Assembly: GCF_051488665.1 (NCBI RefSeq)
Contig: NZ_JBPSEG010000010.1
Location: 1-64,000 of the forward strand
Origin: Melioribacter sp051488665
Lineage (GTDB): Bacteria; Bacteroidota; Ignavibacteria; Ignavibacteriales; Melioribacteraceae
Reading direction: 5' to 3'
Length of the DNA stretch: 64,000 bases
How positions within the stretch are numbered: the stretch's first letter is position 1; every line of letters starts with the position of its first letter. Both the position numbers and the translations under genes were made by a program. Shown here one piece after another: positions 35,321-44,324 of this stretch. The notes beneath the pieces were generated by a model. It was not told the origin of the DNA and did no database searches. It saw only the letters and a list, made by a program, of their open reading frames with translations.

Positions 35321-36421
35321 TTATAATCTTTCAACTAATATGTTAACAATACGTTTTGCCGCATTTCCGTCCCATAATTCGGGTATGTTTCCTTTTTTAA
35401 CATTACCCTTCATAATTTCTTGAACGTAATAATATGCGCGTTCGACATCTTCGCCGGCAAGATAGTTTGTGCCCTCTTCGACAGTTACAGGGCGTTCGGT
35501 AGTATTCCGTAATGTTATGCAAGGTATTCCCAACCAGGTAGTTTCTTCCTGGATTCCTCCGCTGTCGGTCAGTACAAATTTTGCTTCTTTTAATAAATTA
35601 ATAAAATCCAGGTATCCAACCGGCTCGGATATAATAATATTAGAATTAAGCTTTTGGGACAAATTATATTTTGCAATATTTTTACTTGTTCTGGGATGAA
35701 CCGGAAAAAAGACAGTAAGTTCGTTCGATATATTGTTTAACAGACCGATTATTTTATCAAGATTTTCCGGATTGTCAACATTTGACGGACGATGTAACGT
35801 AACCAGGCAATATTGATGCGGGGTAATATTATTTTTATTTAATAATTTACCGATACCGTTCTTATTCAAATAATATTTCAACGAATCAATCATTACGTTG
35901 CCGACGAAAAATATCTTTTCACGCCTTACGCCTTCATTAGTCAGATTTTTTATGCCGCTTGGTTCGCTTACAAATAAAAAGTCGGAAATCGAATCGGTGA
36001 CAATTCGATTGATTTCCTCGGGCATATTTCTGTCAAAACTTCTAAGGCCCGATTCAATATGCGCTACCTTTATACCCATTTTAACCGCCGTTAGAGAACA
36101 AGCCAACGTTGAGTTTACATCGCCGACCACAACAACAAGATTAGGTTTTTCATTTAATAAAACTTTTTCAAACTCTATCATTATTTTGGCGGTTTGCTCG
36201 GCATGACTCCCTCCCCCTACTCCAAGATAAAAGTCCGGTTTGGGAAGTTCCAGGTCTTCGAAAAAAATCTTGCTCATTTTTTCGTCATAATGTTGACCTG
36301 TGTGAACAAGCAAATGTTCAATATGGAAGCCGTTCGTTGAATTAAATTCATCGATAGCACGCTTAAATGGAGCAATTTTCATAAAGTTTGGTCGGGCACC
36401 AACAACGGAAAGTATTTTCAT
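35321..36421 (-). CDS. wecB: UDP-N-acetylglucosamine 2-epimerase (non-hydrolysing)
   Basis: 366 residues. VGARPNFMKIAPFKRAI, HTGQHYDEKMS, VVGDVNSTLACSLTA, AHIESGLRSFDRNMPEEINR and LTDSGGIQEE are the GT-B-fold epimerase signatures with their catalytic Asp, Glu and His residues. It interconverts UDP-GlcNAc and UDP-ManNAc; a WbpI-like role on a diacetamido uronic acid is also possible because wbpA, wbpB and wbpD genes lie at 60-64 kb. Its ATG overlaps the stop of a short membrane ORF. Confidence 0.9.
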   Translation of the reverse strand: MKILSVVGARPNFMKIAPFKRAIDEFNSTNGFHIEHLLVHTGQHYDEKMSKIFFEDLELPKPDFYLGVGGGSHAEQTAKIMIEFEKVLLNEKPNLVVVVGDVNSTLACSLTAVKMGIKVAHIESGLRSFDRNMPEEINRIVTDSISDFLFVSEPSGIKNLTNEGVRREKIFFVGNVMIDSLKYYLNKNGIGKLLNKNNITPHQYCLVTLHRPSNVDNPENLDKIIGLLNNISNELTVFFPVHPRTSKNIAKYNLSQKLNSNIIISEPVGYLDFINLLKEAKFVLTDSGGIQEETTWLGIPCITLRNTTERPVTVEEGTNYLAGEDVERAYYYVQEIMKGNVKKGNIPELWDGNAAKRIVNILVERL

Positions 36422-36783
36422 AATAAATAGTTCTCATTATTATAAAACATACATAAGAAAATATAAAATGAAAAATTATTAAATGATTTTTTTATTTGTT
36501 GAAATGATGATTCGAAATCCCATAAAAGTATAAGTATCGCTCCACTTAGAATTAATAGAACTAAATAACTAACAATTATATTCTTTATTTGTCCATCTAA
36601 TAAAAAAAACAAAATCAAAAAAAATGAAAATCAATAAATTAATATCAATTAATCTCATCAGATTATTTTTTAATTCAGTAAGCTTTTTTGAATGGAGCTT
36701 TTTTAAAAATTGATTATTGCAATTCATAAACAATGCAAAAAAGATCACATATAATAGTTTTCTTAACTTACTAATATCTAATA
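36418..36783 (-). pseudogene. Frameshifted small membrane protein remnant
   Basis: Two overlapping frames together give a membrane protein of about 120 residues. Upstream frame: ISKLRKLLYVIFFALF to LIDINLLIFIFFDFVFF, ending in a stop. Downstream frame from 36618: FFLLDGQIKNIIVSYLVLLI to FYNNENYLL. The switch falls in a run of eight Ts (minus strand, 36602-36609), and one extra T would join them. It may be a remnant of a polytopic polysaccharide protein. No family recognised. Confidence 0.45.
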
Positions 36784-36790
36784 TTGAAAT

Positions 36791-37513
36791 TTAATTATAT
36801 AATCTTTTTATTATATTTTTAATATTTTGAGATACAAATTGTTGAAACCAACGCAATACATTATTATTCCATCTTTCTGGATGAACATTTATCATTACTT
36901 TATCTGGCAATTTTTCTAAGTTTTGAATAATATCTTCTGTTAGTTTAAAATTGAACTTAAATTTCGAATTCCCTTTATCTCTGATATTTACATTGTTTCC
37001 ATTCCATCTTCTACCAGTATCAGTGAGATATAAAACCTCTTTCCAATTAATGTCGAAATATGGTTCACCAATTATACCAAATTCCTTGTAATCGTATTTT
37101 TCCCAAACTTTCTTGTTATCCCATTTACTCAAAGGACTACCATGCATACAAATTGTTTTAACCGGCACAATTCTTCTAATTTTTTCTAAATTTGATTTAA
37201 ATAATTCAAAAGCCCTATCAACATCACCTTGAGTAATTGCAAGCTCTTAGTAATGATAACCTATCTGAGGCCCGTTACTTTGTATTTCTTTCAGAAGACG
37301 TGGAAATTTTAGAAAAAAATCTTTACGGAAGAAATAATTTGCCATTATGCCAAGCCCTCTTTCATAGGAAGCCATTTGTGAGATGGATGATGACAGGCGA
37401 TCTATGTCATGACGTATAATATATTTTTTAAATTCTGATAAATTTCTTGTTTCCTTTTGGTTTTGAAGAAATTTAATAAAATAAATAAAAACATTTAAAC
37501 TTAAATCTCTCAA
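36791..37513 (-). pseudogene. Polysaccharide deacetylase-like gene with one in-frame TAA
   Basis: Two ORFs (37513-37247 and 37168-36791) are in the same frame, separated only by the TAA at 37247-37249 and 26 further sense codons. Read through, the protein (~240 residues) has IIRHDIDRLSSSISQMASYE, GPQIGYHY-stop-ELAITQGDVD, KTICMHGSPLSKWDNK and LTDTGRRW, the motifs of a NodB-fold deacetylase-like family common in O-antigen loci. A Glu codon GAA in place of TAA would restore it. No ATG is seen at the start: a TTG at 37513 is possible, and similarity seems to extend further upstream (NPSHLRDLSL). Confidence 0.75.
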
Positions 37514-37523
37514 ATGTGAAGGA

Positions 37524-38642
37524 TTATTTAAACTGATATTGATAATCTGGGTTTTCTTTCATTATCTTCACACTATCAGGATAGTTCTCTATAAACCAAA
37601 CCAAAAAAGTTGTAACATCTATTTTATCATTCAAAATTCGATATCGACGTCTTTGCCATTCTTCTTTCAAATCAGGCATCATGAGTAGCTCATCGATTTT
37701 CTGAAATAGCTTATCTGGTTCCGATGTTTGAATCCCATAAGTAAGACCATATTTGTGTTCCAGTTCTTCCAAATAACCAAGTTTGCCGACAAAATCATTA
37801 AAACGGATTGAGGGAACGCCCAGAACGGCAGCTTCTGCAGCCATTGTCTGACTGTCGCCAATATACATCGTTGCAAAAGCCATAGCATGGTGAATTTCTA
37901 AAGGATTTATTTTGATTCTGTATTGCTCAAATTCCGGTCCGAGTTCACGTTCGGTAGTTATATAAATTCTGCCGTATGGAGAGAGTTTTTCAATAATCTT
38001 TTGCACTATTTCCCTGTCAATTCCTTTTTTACCAATGTCGTGATGTGCTTTAAGCTTTGCAAGACGAATGATGAAATACTTTTCATCAGGGTGAGTTATT
38101 AAGTTTTTAACCTTATTAAAATCTGGAGTAAAATATTTAGGGTGCAAATATGCGAGCTCGTGAAGTGAATTATAAGCAATTACTTTATTACGATACTTAC
38201 CAGAACTACAACACTCAGGGAGCAATATTGCTGTAGCATTAGGATAAGCATTATTTACAAATAAAGGAACCACTTCAGCATCATCTTCATTCAAACAAAT
38301 TGAGGGGATATTTAATATTTTCCCTAACCGCGAATTTTCCCAAGAAGTGCCAACTAACAAAAAAGCTCTTGTCTTTTTAATAATGTAGGCATATTTAAAT
38401 AATCGTAAGAATGCATCAAGGTATTTAATAAATCGATTAGAACTCTCCTTCCCGGATATTTTATAATATCTGAAACCTGAACTTTTTAACAGGTTTTCAA
38501 GTACATCTTTAGCCTTAATAGCGAAAGTAATCTCATTGCCCATTTCCAATAATCGGGCAGCAGGATTTTTTAAAAGATGAAAATGTGCAGGGTGCCCACA
38601 ATAGAACAGAATATGCTTTTTACCAGCCTCTTTTGAGTACAT
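37524..38642 (-). CDS. DUF354-family glycosyltransferase-like protein
   Basis: 372 residues, GT-B look. HILFYCGHPAHFHLLKNPAA at the N-terminus, GTSWENSRLGKILNIPSICL, and the C-terminal YIGDSQTMAAEAAVLGVPSI with RFNDFVGKLGYLEELE are hallmarks of DUF354 proteins found in surface polysaccharide clusters; a glycosyltransferase or nucleotide-sugar role is assumed but unproven. It overlaps the ATP-grasp gene upstream by 23 bases. Full length and intact, unlike its downstream neighbour. Confidence 0.75.
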   Translation of the reverse strand: MYSKEAGKKHILFYCGHPAHFHLLKNPAARLLEMGNEITFAIKAKDVLENLLKSSGFRYYKISGKESSNRFIKYLDAFLRLFKYAYIIKKTRAFLLVGTSWENSRLGKILNIPSICLNEDDAEVVPLFVNNAYPNATAILLPECCSSGKYRNKVIAYNSLHELAYLHPKYFTPDFNKVKNLITHPDEKYFIIRLAKLKAHHDIGKKGIDREIVQKIIEKLSPYGRIYITTERELGPEFEQYRIKINPLEIHHAMAFATMYIGDSQTMAAEAAVLGVPSIRFNDFVGKLGYLEELEHKYGLTYGIQTSEPDKLFQKIDELLMMPDLKEEWQRRRYRILNDKIDVTTFLVWFIENYPDSVKIMKENPDYQYQFK

Positions 38643-39786
38643 GAGTTAATCTTTTAATATTAAATAGGGATTTAATTGATTCGTAAAAAATGCCATAAAC
38701 AGGGCCAAAATCTTCTAAAGAAAATATATTATATCTTAAATCCTTTTGCTTAAATTTAACGAATTCTTTTATCTTGGGAAGTGATATTCTTCCGCTTAAA
38801 AACCATAAAATATCACCGAATAATAACCATCTTACTTTTTTACCTAATTGATAATTTTGTATTTCTTCACAGTCCCCCAACATTGCTAATTCGTATAACA
38901 GGTAAGGAAAATCTACACCAGAAAATATTGCTGTCTCTAGTGAGCCCCAAAATCTTGGATTAATTTCCATAAGTAATGGATTATTATTTCTTTTATCTAT
39001 CCTAAACTCAACCATTGCGACACCGTGCCATTTCAATTCTTCTAATAATTTTATTGCATATGTCTCGATTTCAGGGAATCTAACCCCTTCGCTAAGGGTA
39101 CTTGGCCCTCCAGAAATAGGATATTCCCTTAGTCTTTTATGTGTGAAAAATGCTCTAAAATTCCCCTTATTAAATAATAATGATACACCATATGCACCCC
39201 CATGCGGAATAAATTCTTGAATTATCGGATTAGGATAAGATTCACTGACAATTTGATATTTGTACTTTAGCTCAGACCAATTATTTACAACTTGTATACC
39301 TCTTGAGCCTGAACTAATTCTAGGTTTAATGACTATAGGCAAACTAAAAATTTTTTTTAATTCATCTAAACTGCCATTGATTTCAGATGAAAGTACACTC
39401 TTAGGATGAGGAATTGATAATTTCCTACATAATTCAAGTGTCTTTTCTTTGTCTCTTGCTATATTAAATGACTCAATAGGTGGAACCACACATTTGGTGT
39501 ATTTAGATATTTGGTCTAGGTTGTTTGATATTATTTCTGTACATTGATCTCTTACAGGAATAATTAAATCTACCTTGTTATTGGCTATATAATTTAATAT
39601 AAAATTTAAAAACTCTTTCTTATTTGAAGGAGAGGGATAAATGATTTTTTTCTTTACAAATTTTGAATAAAAAGAAAAACTCTTAAATTCTTCTCCTAAT
39701 GTTATATCAAATCCTTTTCTACCCAAAGACCTGACTATTGACAATGCTGCTCTAGATCTTCCGTCTAATATAAATACTTGCCCCAT
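38620..39786 (-). CDS. ATP-grasp ligase
   Basis: 388 residues. An N-terminal Rossmann-like pre-ATP-grasp domain (ILDGRSRAALSIVRSLGRKG) is followed by an ATP-grasp core with LPIVIKPRISSGSRGIQVV, IIQEFIPHGGAYGVSLLFNK and VEFRIDKRNNNPLLMEINPR. Enzymes of this type join an acid to an amine through an acyl phosphate; in polysaccharide loci they add amino acids or acyl groups to sugars. It overlaps the HAD phosphatase gene by 22 bases and the DUF354 gene by 23, so these form one unit. Confidence 0.8.
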   Translation of the reverse strand: MGQVFILDGRSRAALSIVRSLGRKGFDITLGEEFKSFSFYSKFVKKKIIYPSPSNKKEFLNFILNYIANNKVDLIIPVRDQCTEIISNNLDQISKYTKCVVPPIESFNIARDKEKTLELCRKLSIPHPKSVLSSEINGSLDELKKIFSLPIVIKPRISSGSRGIQVVNNWSELKYKYQIVSESYPNPIIQEFIPHGGAYGVSLLFNKGNFRAFFTHKRLREYPISGGPSTLSEGVRFPEIETYAIKLLEELKWHGVAMVEFRIDKRNNNPLLMEINPRFWGSLETAIFSGVDFPYLLYELAMLGDCEEIQNYQLGKKVRWLLFGDILWFLSGRISLPKIKEFVKFKQKDLRYNIFSLEDFGPVYGIFYESIKSLFNIKRLTHVLKRGW

Positions 39787-40400
39787 AATCTTTTATTGGA
39801 TAATATCTTAAATTCTTTTAGTGATGAGCATTTTATAATTCTATTTTTTTTTACTAAAAAAATTTCTTTAGCCATTTCTGCAAGGGGCAAATCATCGCCA
39901 CTATCTGTATACAAAGCATCAATATTTTGTAAACCTAATTTTTTTAGCTGATTTTTTTTTTCATAAGAATAGCAATGTCTATCAATCTTAGGATATTTTT
40001 TTGAATAATCTAATGTACTACCAATTACCCGTAAATTAGGAAAAACATATTTTATATATATTTCAAACGAAGCACTTATTATTAAAACAAAATAATTTGC
40101 TTTTATATAATTATTTATAATTTCTAAAATATTTTTATTTAATGATATAGTCTTAGAAAATTCTGCTGACTTCTTTTCTAATGTATTTTTATTTATGCCT
40201 TTTAAAAAAAGGAATAACCCAATATTTTTTAATTTTTTATTGGATATAAATCCTGTTTTCCTACAAATTTTGAAAAATAAATAAATTATTAATTTAAAAT
40301 AAAAAATCTTATCATTTTTACCCATGTATTTATAAAACATTAAATTAGTATCATTTATAGTAACTGTTTTATCAAAATCAAATACAATTATTTTTTTCAT
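39765..40400 (-). CDS. HAD-family phosphatase (subfamily IB)
   Basis: 211 residues. Motif I VFDFDKTVTINDTN holds the nucleophile Asp, motif II is LIISAS, and motif III/IV is ALYTDSGDDLPLAEMAK. A helical cap lies between motifs I and II, as in SerB-like HAD-IB enzymes. It removes phosphate from a small substrate, perhaps a sugar or serine-like phosphate of this pathway. Overlaps both neighbours by a few bases. Strongly AT-rich codon use. Confidence 0.8.
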   Translation of the reverse strand: MKKIIVFDFDKTVTINDTNLMFYKYMGKNDKIFYFKLIIYLFFKICRKTGFISNKKLKNIGLFLFLKGINKNTLEKKSAEFSKTISLNKNILEIINNYIKANYFVLIISASFEIYIKYVFPNLRVIGSTLDYSKKYPKIDRHCYSYEKKNQLKKLGLQNIDALYTDSGDDLPLAEMAKEIFLVKKNRIIKCSSLKEFKILSNKRLWGKYLY

Positions 40401-41320
40401 TTAATATATTTGTTTACATAATCTTTAATCGTGGTGAATTCACAACTTTTCCTTAAAAAAAATATTAATTCAGATTCGTATAATTTTTTTGCATTAATTC
40501 CTAAATTTTTTACTTTAATTTTTGACCTTATTATATCTTGTAATAAACTTACAATGTAATTTTTTGATTGTTTTTTAATTATTCTTAAATCTTTTTTCTC
40601 ATCCAAAAACTCATTTGGATGAATTAAAAAAACAATGGGTTTATCAGTAATTTTGCTCTCTAAATATAATAATCCCCTGATTAACATTGTAATTCTAGGC
40701 AGCACTCTAAGGGTAGTCCCTATATAAGGAATTATAAACGAAGAAATTGGTACCTCGACTAATTGGCTATCCCCTCTTTTAAAAATATTGTAGTAGTTTA
40801 CTCTGTAAGGACACCTTGGTGTAAGTAACCATTTAATTTTATTTACAGAACCTGATGATAAAAAAAAATCAAATCTTTGTGATGCAACTGAACTATCAAT
40901 TCGAAAGCCTGTTTCTAATAGTGCCACTGATGTTAATTTACTAACTCGTAAAGCGGGAGCACGAAAAGAAATTACCTCCTCACCTGAAATGTCCTCAAGA
41001 AGTTTTTTCGAATATTCGAGGTGTTCCTTTTGCATATTTAGAGGCATTATATCAAATCCATAACATCTATCATGCAATTTACCATGTGAACCCACTTCAT
41101 GACCATATTTTAGTACCATTTTTACCACATCAGGCACCAATTTAGCTATATATGCTGTAAAAAAAAACGTTGATTTAATATTATATTTTGCATATAAATC
41201 AAGTAAAATAGGCATACCTTCACGGTATACTTTAATTCCAGTTTCATCTCGTAATGAATTGTGCCAAATAGAAGTAGTTTCAACATCATTTGTAAATAAA
41301 CAAAATTTTTCAGTAATCAT
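40397..41320 (-). CDS. Polysaccharide deacetylase (NodB homology domain)
   Basis: 307 residues. Motif 1 LFTNDVET (Asp-Val-Glu in place of the usual Asp-Asp), motif 2 GHEVGSHGKLHDR with the metal-binding H-x3-H, and motif 3 SFRAPALRVSKLT. C-terminal FLIHPNEFLDE holds the leaving-group His. No signal peptide, so it probably acts on a cytosolic lipid-linked or nucleotide-linked sugar. It overlaps the HAD phosphatase gene by 4 bases. Confidence 0.8.
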   Translation of the reverse strand: MITEKFCLFTNDVETTSIWHNSLRDETGIKVYREGMPILLDLYAKYNIKSTFFFTAYIAKLVPDVVKMVLKYGHEVGSHGKLHDRCYGFDIMPLNMQKEHLEYSKKLLEDISGEEVISFRAPALRVSKLTSVALLETGFRIDSSVASQRFDFFLSSGSVNKIKWLLTPRCPYRVNYYNIFKRGDSQLVEVPISSFIIPYIGTTLRVLPRITMLIRGLLYLESKITDKPIVFLIHPNEFLDEKKDLRIIKKQSKNYIVSLLQDIIRSKIKVKNLGINAKKLYESELIFFLRKSCEFTTIKDYVNKYIK

Positions 41321-41343
41321 CTTTCGATTTAAGATTTTCCTTT

Positions 41344-41505
41344 TTATTTTTTGATTAAAAGACTCAGCGCTAGAAACATCCAGGCGTTAGACCAGCGCAT
41401 GTAAGATATTTTGTTTTTATAAAAACGATGAACCTGATAATAAAAATATCCCGATTCGTCCTGCATATTGTTTATTGTCCATACTGCAACTTTAGCTACT
41501 AATTC
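41344..41505 (-). pseudogene. Orphan C-terminus of a second epimerase-like gene
   Basis: In the frame not used by the FemAB fragment, the minus strand encodes about 53 residues, from ELVAKVAVWTINNMQDESGY through RFYKNKISYMRWSNAWMF to LLIKK and TAA. It aligns clearly with the C-terminus of the neighbouring intact gene at 41796-42947 (WTIDNMQLETGYF, NKIPYMRWGQAWM). It has no start codon of its own. It is the tail of a lost paralogue fused to another gene's head. Confidence 0.7.
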
Positions 41506-41693
41506 AAGACACCTAAAATTTTCTGATTATCGACAGCAACAACAAAAATGGGTTCATAATTTGGTGTATTTCTGTATGCTTCATACATTTCAGGTGTTTG
41601 AAATGCATTGCCATAAGGGTGGTTTAATACAAAATCAGACCATGTTTGTTTATCAACTTCGTCAGGACTATTAACTAAATTCAAAGTTTTCAT
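41499..41693 (-). pseudogene. N-terminal fragment of a FemAB-like acyltransferase
   Basis: 64 residues: NLVNSPDEVDKQTWSDFVLN, HPYGNAFQTPEMYEAYRNTP then FVVAVDNQKILGVLN and stop. This is the usual first sixth of FemAB/GNAT-type transferases (about 330-350 residues) seen in polysaccharide clusters. The frame closes exactly where the orphan C-terminus of another gene begins, so the rest has been deleted. A working product is unlikely. Confidence 0.7.
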
Positions 41694-41795
41694 TAGGTAT
41701 ATTAAAAATATTTCTTTTAATAAATATATTTCATTATAAATATGAAAGGTGTAGCACTTTTGCTATTATAGAGGAAAATCTTTTTGCGTGATAAA

Positions 41796-42947
41796 TTAGA
41801 TCAACTCAGTAAATGCGCGCAACATCCAAGCTTGTCCCCATCTCATATATGGAATTTTGTTTTTAATAAAACGATTTTTCCGATATATAAAATACCCTGT
41901 CTCTAATTGCATGTTATCAATAGTCCATTCAGCGATTTTGTGAGCAAATTTATCATAAATTTGACCGTATTCTTGAAGCATTTTAAAAGTGATTATACCT
42001 TGTGACTGATTATGTATATCAACAGGATAGTTTTTTGGTATTCTCCATAAAGATTGTCCATTTTTAAAGAACTGGTTTTCATAATAAAACCTTAAACCTT
42101 TTTTAAGGGCATCTTCCCATTCTGAACAACTATATTCTAAAAGGTTTTTAATATTATAAATACTTACTAAAATATACCCTTGATGAAAATCTATTTGTTC
42201 TCTTTCTTTACCTGTTTTTATATCAAAACTATAATTCCATCTTCCATCCTTTTTCTGCTTAGATACAACAAAATTGACTAAATCTATGCATATTTTTTTA
42301 AAATAATTATCTTTATTAAATTTATAATTAATTGCTAAAATCTCACCAGCAAACAAACTTGCATTATAACAAACATCCTGTCCTAATGGTGTGTAACTAA
42401 AACATTTACCCGAATCATCCTCGTACATATGCAAATCATTCACTATAAATCTTGAAGAACTATTAATAATATCTGGAATTTTTTTATCACCCGTGATTTT
42501 AAAAAATTGATACAACCCTTTAATCACAGCAGCCGTAGCAACGGAAGAAGGGATCAAAGAATTAACATATTCTTTTGGAGTTGCCCAGGGGAAATTATAT
42601 CCCCAACAATATCCAGAGTATCCTTTAGAATAATTTTCAAGTAACCAATTATAAAAAAAATTGCAATGATTTTTAAATTTTTCGTTTTTTGTTTTTACAT
42701 ATAGCATTGAATATGATTCTAAAAATAAACCCATAGCCTTAGAATTAAAATCTTTTCTGATTCCTAATATTGGTCTAATGTTAATAGGATTACGCTTTTG
42801 AACTTGAGTTAATATAATAGCTGGCCACCTACCTAATTTTTGAAAATTGAATCTCGAATTCAAAGTATCATAAGGATCATATCCCTTGAATCCTTCCGAT
42901 TCAATATAATTAATTAGTTTAGTTAAAGAATATTCAATTTTTTTCAT
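41796..42947 (-). CDS. Alpha/alpha-toroid protein, possible polysaccharide C5-epimerase or lyase relative
   Basis: 383 residues from the ATG at 42947; an in-frame TTG at 42962 is less likely. It is made of helical-hairpin repeats with Trp, Tyr and Gly in loops: YSGYCWGYNFPWATPKEYVN, SVATAAVIKGLYQFF, IDFHQGYILVS and YMRWGQAWMLRAF. This is the (alpha/alpha)6 toroid seen in glucuronyl C5-epimerases, unsaturated glycosidases and lyases. The exact reaction is unknown. No signal peptide. It overlaps the upstream glycosyltransferase gene by 14 bases. Confidence 0.6.
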   Translation of the reverse strand: MKKIEYSLTKLINYIESEGFKGYDPYDTLNSRFNFQKLGRWPAIILTQVQKRNPINIRPILGIRKDFNSKAMGLFLESYSMLYVKTKNEKFKNHCNFFYNWLLENYSKGYSGYCWGYNFPWATPKEYVNSLIPSSVATAAVIKGLYQFFKITGDKKIPDIINSSSRFIVNDLHMYEDDSGKCFSYTPLGQDVCYNASLFAGEILAINYKFNKDNYFKKICIDLVNFVVSKQKKDGRWNYSFDIKTGKEREQIDFHQGYILVSIYNIKNLLEYSCSEWEDALKKGLRFYYENQFFKNGQSLWRIPKNYPVDIHNQSQGIITFKMLQEYGQIYDKFAHKIAEWTIDNMQLETGYFIYRKNRFIKNKIPYMRWGQAWMLRAFTELI

Positions 42948-44013
42948 GTACCAATTCTTCAATTATCTTTCCTATTTTATCAAATACTTTTTCAGATGTG
43001 AAGTTTTGTTTAGCATAAAAGTAATTAGATTGGCAAATTTCATAATAATTAGTAGAATTAGACAATAATACAATTTTTTCAAAAACCTCATTAGGATCTG
43101 TACTATATACTAAATATCCCATTATTCCATCAACAAAAAAATCTTTTATACCACCCACTGGTCGCGTTACAATTGGTAGCCCTGCAGCCATGGCTTCCAA
43201 AACACTTATGGGTAAACCTTCCTTATAGTAAGTCGGAAAAACCAACATGTCAGCTTTTTTTAGCAATTCAATTTTTTCATTTTCATTTAAATGTCCTAAT
43301 AAATATACATCATTCAATTTTTCATTATGTATGTACTTATTAACCTCATAATATTTACTACCACTACCAGCAATAAACAATTTATATTTTGGATGAATGA
43401 TTTTTAATTTTTTAAATGCTTGCAATAAAATAAAAATTCCTTTCTCTTCTTCGATTCTTGCAAGGTAAAGAATATTTTCAGGTTTATCTAATTTTTTTGT
43501 TTCAATGAATTCTTTAGTAATAGAATCAAATATTTTATTAGATACAGGGTTATAACTAACGAAAATCGGTTTATGGTATCCAACTAATTTTATTTTTTCC
43601 TTAAATTCATTTGCAAGTACAATAATTGTATCTGATAAAAATAGTAATTTTATAAATAAACTCATTTTTAAACACTTATCATCGAATCCATGTATAAATA
43701 ATAATACTTTTTTCCTAAATATTTTAGATATTAATATAAACAAACCATCTCTAATTAAATTTGATTTACTAAGTGAGGTGTTAATAAATAATAGATCATA
43801 GTTATATTTAAATAATAAAATTATAAACTTTATATAATCAATAATTTGTTCAATAATTATTTTAATAATACGATTATATTTTTTTCTTGAACCACGTTTA
43901 AATAATTGATATTTAAAATTGCTGGGGAAATTAAGTAAGGTATTACAAAAATTTGATACACCACCTTCCTGTTTATAAGGGCCTGTAACTAATATATTTA
44001 TTTTTTTAGACAT
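42934..44013 (-). CDS. GT4-family glycosyltransferase
   Basis: 359 residues, GT-B fold. Acceptor domain starts ILVTGPYKQEGGVSNFCNTL. The donor domain has NILYLARIEEEKGIFILLQA, LYLLGHLNEN-like switch VYLLGHLNENEKIELLKKAD and the E-x7-E motif in EGLPISVLEAMAAGLPIVTR. It transfers an activated sugar to the growing glycan at the cytosolic membrane face. Intact and AT-rich. Confidence 0.85.
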   Translation of the reverse strand: MSKKINILVTGPYKQEGGVSNFCNTLLNFPSNFKYQLFKRGSRKKYNRIIKIIIEQIIDYIKFIILLFKYNYDLLFINTSLSKSNLIRDGLFILISKIFRKKVLLFIHGFDDKCLKMSLFIKLLFLSDTIIVLANEFKEKIKLVGYHKPIFVSYNPVSNKIFDSITKEFIETKKLDKPENILYLARIEEEKGIFILLQAFKKLKIIHPKYKLFIAGSGSKYYEVNKYIHNEKLNDVYLLGHLNENEKIELLKKADMLVFPTYYKEGLPISVLEAMAAGLPIVTRPVGGIKDFFVDGIMGYLVYSTDPNEVFEKIVLLSNSTNYYEICQSNYFYAKQNFTSEKVFDKIGKIIEELVHEKN

Positions 44014-44124
44014 TTAAATTTATATTTAGTATTATTTTCGCATTATAAATAATAGTAAATATAAATATATTATTATTTTAAATATATTCTTAATTATTCC
44101 CTATATAAATTAAATTATTTTTTG
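44014..44124. other. AT-rich gap without recognised content
   Basis: Very AT-rich spacer between the GT4 gene start and the NUDIX-like remnant. I see no ORF, hairpin or repeat module in it. Confidence 0.5.
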
Positions 44125-44310
44125 CTATTTATTTTTATTTTCACATATTAAATGAGTAACTACTTTACTTTTAATTCTTTTATTATTTATATTTAATATA
44201 TGGTAATCATCTATAATTTTACCAGAAGGCAATTGAATAATATCAAGATATAAATCTAATATTTTACTAGAAAAAACAATATTTGAAGAAATTTTTTTTG
44301 AATCATTAAG
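44125..44310 (-). pseudogene. NUDIX-hydrolase-like N-terminal remnant
   Basis: An open frame without a start codon encodes NDSKKISSNIVFSSKILDLY, LDIIQLPSGKIIDDYHILNI and a short tail ending in TAG. The pattern SSKIVFxxxxLDLYxDxxQLPSGKIIDDYHIL is that of the first strands of ADP-ribose-type NUDIX enzymes. The NUDIX box itself is missing, so this is a truncated relic. Confidence 0.4.
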
Positions 44311-44324
44311 GTGTTATATATTAA

